This document shows positions 27,101 through 36,100 of a stretch of DNA of 64,000 nucleotides, in pieces. The notes under the pieces are model-generated. The model worked only from the letters and a program-made list of their open reading frames with translations, ran no database searches and was not told the DNA's origin. The stretch's first letter is position 1, and each line of letters opens with the position of its first letter. Origin of the DNA: Unio delphinus. Taxonomy: Eukaryota > Mollusca > Bivalvia > Unionida > Unionidae. The translations under genes and the position numbers were made by a program. Where the stretch lies: NCBI GenBank assembly GCA_029339505.1, contig JAQISU010000096.1, positions 1,230,501 through 1,294,500 of the forward strand, given 5' to 3'.

Positions 27101-30100
27101 CCAAAAGTTTGGGCTGTGGATGCTCTGTCGATCAGCTGGGAGGGGTTATGGGCAATTGTCCTATGGTCTTGGTACTGAAAATAATCCAGAGGTTAAGGGG
27201 TCAGAATGTCAGATGATTATGAATGCCCCTCTCAGATGGAACAACTCCTGGGTCACCGATCGACTCGATCTGGCGATATATCATACACAGGAAGATTACA
27301 GTCAGCCCAAATCTCTTCTCAAGCAGCCGTGGTCACGGGTGTTCCACCCCTGTCCGAACCATCTTTTTCTTCACGATTGGCTCTTTTGTACGGACGGCCT
27401 TGTGAGACAAACAATTTAAACCTTGGATTGTGGAGAGAATCTCGAGAGCAAGAAGGCCCTCCACTCTGAAGGCTTACGAGGGAAAGTGGCATGTTTTCAG
27501 GGACTGGTACCCTATCATCCCTTTAAGTGTCTCAATCCCTCAACTGGTCGCCTTTTTCTCTGGCTTTTCGGGGAGAAACAATTGGCCCCAATTACTATCA
27601 AAGGCTACTGCTTCATTATATCAGATACATTCTCTTTCATGGTAGATGTGATATAGGGCATGACAAAGATCTTTCAGATCTTTTGGCTAATTTTGAGTTC
27701 AGTCGACCAAAATCCCTCACTCTGTTTCCAAAAATGGAATCTGTCCTGGGTTTTAACATGGCTCAATTCAGATAAATTTGAGTCTTTAGCCCACACTTCG
27801 TTAAAGCTACTATCATACAATACATGTTTCTTGATAGCCTTAGCTTCAGCATGCAGGGTGAGTGAGTTACCTTAGCTTCAGCATGCAGGGTGAGTGAGTT
27901 ACATGCCCTTTCCAGTGACCCAAACTATCTTCAGTTCAGATCAGATGGCTTAGTGTTCCTCTTGACGCAGCCAGGCTTCGAAATCCAAAAATAGGTTACC
28001 ATCCATTGGCAGTCAAAGAGTCGTCATTAGCAGTAGTCATGCAAGATCCTGTTTGTGCACTCAAGCACTATTTTAAACGTACAGAGGTGAGTCGGGTCAC
28101 ATGCCAGAACCTATTTCTTCTGGTGACAGCTGGGATACGGGATATCACCCCTCAAGCCCTTGCTTCATGGCTGAAGTGGTTATACGCTCAGCGTACTCTG
28201 ATGTCTCACAAGATCAGAGTCGCCTCATGAAGATTACTGCTCATGCGATTAAAGAAATCTCAGCGAGCCTTGCATTTGAACCCAATGTTTCAATCAGAGA
28301 TATAATAGAAGCTGTTGGCTGGCATGCAGAGTCAACCTTCTCCTGTTTTATCTCAGAGATTTGACCTCGCAGAGGCAAACCTTGAATCTGGTAGGTCCGG
28401 TGTTGGCAGCCCAGATGACCACCAGACCCATTTAAAACAATCAGCACAGCCTATCAGCTTCTCTGGATTCACCAGAAAAAAAATTGTAGGTAAGAAGATT
28501 TCAATAACTATCTTCTTATCCGTATAAAGGGGTCACATATTACATGACCCTGGGCTGTGTTGCTGATGAAATTAGGAGAACGGGTTATCGTTCACATGGG
28601 GAATCCAGCCATCATTTCCTAGAGGATACCCAGGGTGGAGGTAGGATGCTCAGCATTCCCTCCTCCTATTACCTATTCTCCTAACGTTAATGTGATTGGG
28701 GAAGGTATTTGAAGGAAAAAGCAAATTTTTGAGTAAATTATGTTTCTCAGAGAATACTTACCCAATCACATTACTTAAAGACCCTCCCAGCCACCCTCAT
28801 ATAGTATATATTGCTCAGCTTAAAAACTAGTGACAACTGGCAATGGCAAGGGGAGGTAAGGGGCAATAGTTATTGCCCTTTGTCTATAGGAAATTGACAG
28901 AAAAGATGATTTTTCGTCTTTTAGTAGGGCTGGATTCACGAGGTAGCAGGCTTATATCCCTAATGTTAATGTGATCGAGTAAGTATTCTCAGACAAACAT
29001 AATTTACTTTAAAATTTGCTTTCTGCCTAGATTCCGCTTTTTGATCACTTGGATTACACTTGTTCCTCGTCAGGGGTTGGCATGTGTGCTGTTGTAGTTA
29101 ATCAAGGTAATTGTTGATGCTTAAAATGCGTATTGGCTGGTACTCCCAAGGTTACTCAATGCCAGTAAAATATAGGTTCCAGGGGAGGACAGTTTCTCAA
29201 GCAGATTTTAAGAACACGGATTTTTGTTTAAAAGGTTAAATACAACAACAACAACATTAATCTGCTTTTTTTTTCTTCAGTTTATTACCTTTAATATAAT
29301 AGAAAAGATTTTTGTTTTTTATTATTTAGTGTCCATCATGCATGTCACATTAGTTATGTGGATAAGTGTGTAGGTAGGTATATCGTTTTGCACTGTCAGC
29401 ACAATGCTGGCTATATAGGCACAACTGTAAGTTCAGATTTTACATTTTAAAATGATATAAAAGTTCAAAAAAGATTGAACAAGATTTTTGGCTAAAACAG
29501 AGTCGGAGTTAATTATCTGTTGACATAGCTACTGGAGACTAGTGAAAATAGAGGTTTGCCATGTAAATGCTGATTACACTGGTTAAAAAATGTTTTGCTC
29601 GTTCATTCATTCTTTCTTTTGTTTCTCAACAGACTTGGCTGGTAATCTTCCCTGAGGGCACTCGGTTCAAACCAGATTTGCAGGAAAGCAAGGAGAAGAT
29701 TGACACATTTGCCATTGAACAAGGTCACTTTACCCCAAGGCCTCTTTTTATATTTGATAAGTTTTGGGTTTGGGATATTTGTTTTAATTCTCTTCTATTT
29801 AATCATGAAGAAAATATAAGTGTTTTTGTAACTTGATGAGAAGTTGACTTAAAGAAGGTTGTTCTAAAGATAAGAATTTAGACAAATTTTCAGGCATAGA
29901 TATTTTATTACAAAAATTATTCTGTTCTTTATTTTACTAAGATAATATTGAAATAACTTGGTATAGGAGTGTAATACCATTTCCAGGTTACAATATTTTT
30001 GGGTCATCTCTTTGTCTTGGTTATGATTAGAATTAATAACACAAAATCATATAGAATAAACATCGAAAGTATTTGTTATTTCTAAGTACAAAATCATGTT

Positions 30101-33100
30101 GGCATGCAACTACTAAATGTCGGTACAATTACATGTACATAAATGTTTAAGATATAATACAAGACTTATGTAAACCCGATAATCACGGGAGACAAAAGTG
30201 ATTGACTGCCTTGGGTTAAGGTGCAAAGGAGCTTCACTGTTAATTGCACCTTCTCCACCTCTCTCTGCCAAGATTGAAAATCAGCACAATTTGATTTGAG
30301 CAATCTCTTTAAGCCTTGCATTTGAAGTTATTGATTTGAAAAATTATTGAAAACCTTTCACTGGTATGTTCTGTCAACTTTCTCAAGTATCTCTAAGACA
30401 ATAGCATCCCAGTAAAGGGAATCAGACCGGGTGGATCCAGTGGCCATTTCCATATGATTATGAGATCATGTTGAAGACAGCATTGCCTCCTCATGGCATG
30501 GTTTTATACCTTTTTATTGGATTCACCCAGGATCTTATGGGTGCAAAAATGCCATAAATTTCAAATTGCTGGTGTATTGCATAAAGTGTCATGTGAATGT
30601 CAATTTAGTTTTCTGCCTTTGACTTTTTATCACTACCATCTCACCTCAGTCTGCTTGGGTTAGAGTCTTGGTCTTGTCTAATGTGGGTATATGAGAAAAC
30701 TTCCCAGTAGCTTCCTGTGCGTCATTGGTTCTGAATTGTTTTTTTTTTTCTCCACCAGTAGTATTGGTGAACATTCATATTGGCCGTCATGAATAGCCTG
30801 TTTTGCACTAATAAATGGCATTAATCCCAAAACAACAACAAATATTGCCTTCGTGTTGGAAGATGAACCATGATATTGGGACTCCATTCATATTTCCCTC
30901 AAAGGCTATGGTTGGATGCACATTTATTTCCTCCTGTTGCCCATTCTTCAAATGTTAATGTGATTGGGGAAGATATTTGATGAGATAAAGTGAATTATGT
31001 CTTTGTATGAATACTTTCCCAAATTTTAGTACTTAAGCCCTCCCATGCTGCCCACAAAAATGTGAACATCTTTGTTGATGTTTCACTTACAGTGGGGCCT
31101 TGACTTACAAGTTTAATTCGTTCCGTGACGGAGCTCGTAACTCAAATTACTCGTGGAAGGTAGAGAACCTGCAGCAAATCAGCATAAATAGCTCGTGCCT
31201 TCTCGCAGATTATAGCCTCCGTCACGGTATCTCCGGCGAGCTGCTTCTCCGTCAACCCACAAACAACAGCTTCTCCATATTTTCATGGAGATATGTCCAC
31301 TGTTTATTAATTATTTTAACGCCCTTGGCTAGCGTGATAGCCTTTATTGACTCCTTCTGCTTCAGTATGGTGCAGATCATGGAAGTGCTACGCTCGTACT
31401 GCTTCGTCAAGTCGACTACACACACACCTTGGTCATGTTTTTCCATAATTTCTTTCTTTAATTCAATGCATATCATCTGCTTCTTTGCAAAATAACCGCA
31501 AGCACAAATGCGAGCACAACATTAATGCTTCCACTGTGAGCTGACCGCTTAAAGTGAACGAGCGAGACACGTGATGCTTGGCGGATGTTCATGCGTTCAC
31601 TGTGACGTTCGCTGCGCCAACTAGCGTTGGGGTATCTGAAGCTGGCTCGTAACCCGAATTTTAGCTCGCAACTCAACTGAGAGACGACTCGTATCTCAAA
31701 AAACTCGTTAGTTGGGACACTCGTAAGTCAAGGCCCCACTGTATCTTAAAAACCGGATAACATTTGGTGTAGACACAAAGTGGTTTAAAGGGGAGGTAAT
31801 TGGGAAGTGTTTCTTCCCTTTGTTCAATTGATATGCTCAGATGACATGAATTAAATAATTAACAGAGTTATTTTTTAATGTTACTGTGATGAGATAAATA
31901 TTCTCAAAGAAACATAATTTACTCTGTTATTCTTATATAATTTTTAAAAAAACAACAACTATATAAAATTACATTGGATGAAACACTGGGTTCCAGTATA
32001 TCATGTTTATACATTAACAATTACATTTATGAAGAAAAAAAAGTTTTAAAAAATGAATGTTTGTATTCAACAATCATTTAAAGTATTTGAAAGAGGCAGG
32101 ATTAAAAAGATCTAGTTTGATGTTTTTAAAATCGATCTCCAAAGCTGTAACTGTTGAAAGATAGCTTACACGATATGGTAGCAGTACAAATGAGCCTTGA
32201 CGACCCTCATAGCTCTTATTATTTTCTATTCAGGGGTTTCTAAATTTGATCATGTGCTAATCCCACGACTGAAAGCCCTGCAGCTTAGCCTACAGGAGAT
32301 AGGAGACTATGTTGATGCAGTGTATGATGTCACAATTGCTTACAGTAATACACAGGATGTGGAAACTGGTATTAGAACCTCTGCTCCCGGAATGCCTGGT
32401 AAGGTTGCATTATTTGAAAATGTATAGAATTCCAATGATAGATACAGTCTGCCACATATGTGGCAACATTTTAATCAATGCTAACTGTTAAGATAGATAG
32501 CTAACTATAAGCAGGGCATGAAAAATATTTCCCTCACAGAAGATTAACTTAACTGAGCCAACTGAAACTTGTAAACAGAGTCAAGGGAAACAGATTTGTA
32601 ATTAACTAACCTGTGATGCCATTTGTCTGGTAAATATTTTGACCTGTTTACCTGATGATATAGACAATATATATGAAGGCAGGAAATTTTGTTTGTTAAT
32701 CAGTGAAGACTATAGTAACATAATTTTAAAAACCAACTCAGTTTGCCAGTACATAATGTCAATAGTTCCTCCATACAAGCAAACTTTTGTAGCATTTACA
32801 GCACATTAATCAATACTACTGACCAAGGACAAAGCAGATTGTAGTAGTCCTAGATAGTTTTATAAAGAGTTTTTCCCCTTCTCAATTCATTGTGTGTGTG
32901 TGTGTGTGTGTGATTTGGATTTTAATGTAGCTTTAACAATTTCTCAGTCATAGTGATGTCTAGCACTGGGGGCTCATGCCACAGACATTTAGCATGATGT
33001 CCCACCCAGTCACATTATCCTGACACCAGGCCAACCAGTCCTAACATTAACCTCTTAATTCAGAGATCTTAGAACTTAAAAGGCATATATTAATCATTGA

Positions 33101-36100
33101 AGTATAATATTTGACACCTTTAATGCGAAATTTGAAGGTAAGTTTTCAAATTAGATCTTATTTTTGAGATTAATGAACAAAATACATATTTATTATTCGG
33201 ATTTATTATTCATCCCAGTGATGTTTTTGAATAGAACTAGATTTCCAATTTCAGGAAAACAGTGCATATAGAGCCTAATTATTAATTTTACTTGAATGAA
33301 ATAATTTACTTTTGAGACAGAAAACAAATAAAATCTTGTACCTTTTAGGATTTGCTGTATATTACTGAGACAGTAAAATCAATATTTTCATTTCACTTAG
33401 GAAATATTTTTTTTAGGTCTACTTTAAAAACAGATTTAACATATTTATCTCATTCTTTGTTGTCATTTTATAGATATACATGTATTTTTTGGTTTTCAGA
33501 GTTTTTACAAAGGTCCTCACCAGAAGTTCACATTCATTTTAAGAAATTCCTTGTGTCAGATGTGCCTAAGGAAGAAAGCAAATTGAAAGAATGGCTTTTT
33601 GAAAGATTTATGCAAAAAGATATGTAAGTGAAATTATAGACTCATTTTCAGGTCTAAAGTGGTCCCACTCTCCCTCTCTCCTACCCCCCCCCCCCTGACA
33701 AGTGGTCATGCGCTTACTATGGCCAGAATCCCTTGGCAGTGCCGAGTTTGTATTCAAAAGTACTCCTCAAGAATGGCCACCCCTCTAATGTGAATCATAA
33801 CCAGAATATTAATGTAAAATATCAAATTTTCCTTTACAAGTGGTCACATTTCTAAAGTACATGTACCACTAAGTTTAATACTATATCATTAGCTATAAAT
33901 TTCAATGTTTACAGGAAATTGATCAACAAGGTTGTGATACAGTTTTTGGCTCCACAGCGGTTAAGTCCTTCTCTTTGATGATTACAACCAGATCTAACTG
34001 TCATGATTATAACAAGGTCAGCATTGACTAAATATAGATTTTGTGAATTAACACTTTAACACATGTAAGTGCCTTTGGACAACTCTACCCCATTCTCATC
34101 GAAGCACCTTTAGACACTTCTACCCAATTCATTTGGAAGTGACTTTGGACACCTGTAAACCATTCTCATAAAAGCGTGTTTTTATGCCATCTGTAAGCAT
34201 TAGCCATTTTGAGCTGGTTTTCATAGCACCACCTATGAAAACCTGCTATTAGATACCACATTCATTGATGTAAATGATCATTACGTCAGATCATGTGGTT
34301 ACTGTTTAAGATCCAGTCGTAATCTGCTATTTAAAGTAGCTGGGTGGGATTCTCCACTCTATGAAACGGAGGCCGTAAATTTCAAAAATATCTTTATATC
34401 CAAGGTCTTTAAAAAAAAGTTTAGAATTTAGAGAACAGAACTGATGTTGAATGAGCATGTTGGTAGACAAATCATTTTAGCATGGAGAATGTGAATGACA
34501 TTTGAAAAATATGGTAAAAAGAAAATAGATTAGGTGTATAATTTTAGATATAGATAACTAAAAATATAATTGAAAATAAATGAATACAAAAGAAAATCTC
34601 AGACTTGGATGAATTTGTAGCTTAAAAAATATTGTAATAACATTGAAGGTTACATGCCATCCACAAAAAATGATTTTGAAAATGAAATAAAATATATACC
34701 ATATACCGTAAGGATAATACCTGGCCAAACATTGCCATTATGGTCCATGGGAATTGAGTTGTCTATGCCCCAGTGGAATGAATGATTGACATCCTAGTTC
34801 TCAGTTGTGGCTATTCAATGATTGCCTTGGTGGTGACCATTTTTTAATGTTGACACAAAATACCAAGAATACATTCACTAATGGTCACTTTTGATATGGC
34901 GCTAATACATACCTAGAAATGATCAAAGAACCAAACTAGGCAAATAATGTTTTGACATGTTCCAACATATTTGTTCTCCTTTGCTCATGCTTTAAAGGTC
35001 GAATAAGTTTTCATTGTGAAAACATTGCCGATTCTTTGTGGCAAGAATTTTCTGGAATACCTTGTTTGCTTGTCAAGACCTGTCTAGCCTAAAGATACTA
35101 AGTGTGATTACTTATGCATGAATACAGTGATCTGTGCTTTTAATAGACATCACTCTTGCTATTACTCCAGTGATCTTTTCTTTTAATAGACATCACTCTT
35201 GCTATTACTCCAGTGATCCTTTCCTTTAATAGACCACTCTTGCTATTACTCCAGTGATCCTTTATTTTAATAAAGATCACTCTTGCTATTACTCCAGTGA
35301 TCATTTCTTTTAATAAAGATCACCCTTGCTATTACTGCAGTGATCCTTTCTTTTAATAAAGATCAGTCTTGCTATTACTCCAATGATCCTTTCTTTTAAT
35401 AGACCACTCTTGCTATTACTCCAGTGATCCTTTCTTTTAATAAAGATCACTCTTGCTATTACTCCAATAATCCTTTCTTTTAATAAAGATCTCTCATGCT
35501 ATTACTCCAGTGATCCTTTCTTTTAATAAAGATCACTCTTGCTAGTACTCCAGTGATCCTTTCTTTTAATAGACATCACTCTTGCTATTACTCCAGTGAT
35601 CCTTTCTTTTAATAAAGATCACTCTTGCTATTACTCCAGTGATCCTTTCTTCTAGTAAACATCACTCTTGCTATTACTCCAGTGATCCTTTCTTTTAATA
35701 AAGATAACTTTTGCTATTAATCTAGTGATCATTTCTTTTAATAGACATCACTCTTGCTATTACTCCAGTGATCCTTTCTTTTAATAAAGATCACTCTTGC
35801 TATTACTCCAATGATCCTTTCTTTTAATAAAGATCTCTCATGCTATTACTCCAGTGATCCTTTCTTTTAATAAAGATCACTCTTGCTAGTACTCCAGTGA
35901 TCCTTTCTTTTAATAGACATCACTCTTGCTATTACTCCAGTGATCCTTTCTTTTAATAAAGATCACTCTTGCTATTACTCCAGTGATCCTTTCTTCTAGT
36001 AAACATCACTCTTGCTATTACTCCAGTGATCCTTTCTTTTAATAAAGATAACTTTTGCTATTAATCTAGTGATCATTTCTTTTAATAGACATCACTCTTG

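Larger units (their letters stand above)
23042..29020 (+). mobile_element. DIRS-like tyrosine-recombinase retrotransposon, structurally complete, copy 1
   Basis: About 6 kb on the plus strand. Order: left ITR, leader, gag-like frames, RT, RNase H, tyrosine recombinase, internal complementary region (ICR), right ITR. The ITRs are inverted over about 140 bp (23060-23200 versus 28838-28985) with distinct outer ends. The ICR (28681-28776) is the reverse complement of the left outer end joined to that of the right outer end, the hallmark of DIRS elements, which integrate through a circle. GCT occurs at both ends and as AGC at the ICR join. There is no target duplication, as expected for a recombinase. 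The frames carry many stops, so this copy is dead. It lies in AGPAT5 intron 4, same strand as the gene. Confidence 0.93.

Noticed and set aside
31100..31495. 131-codon plus-strand frame in the Tigger element
   Set aside because: It is antisense to the recognisable transposase HTH and has no homology I know.
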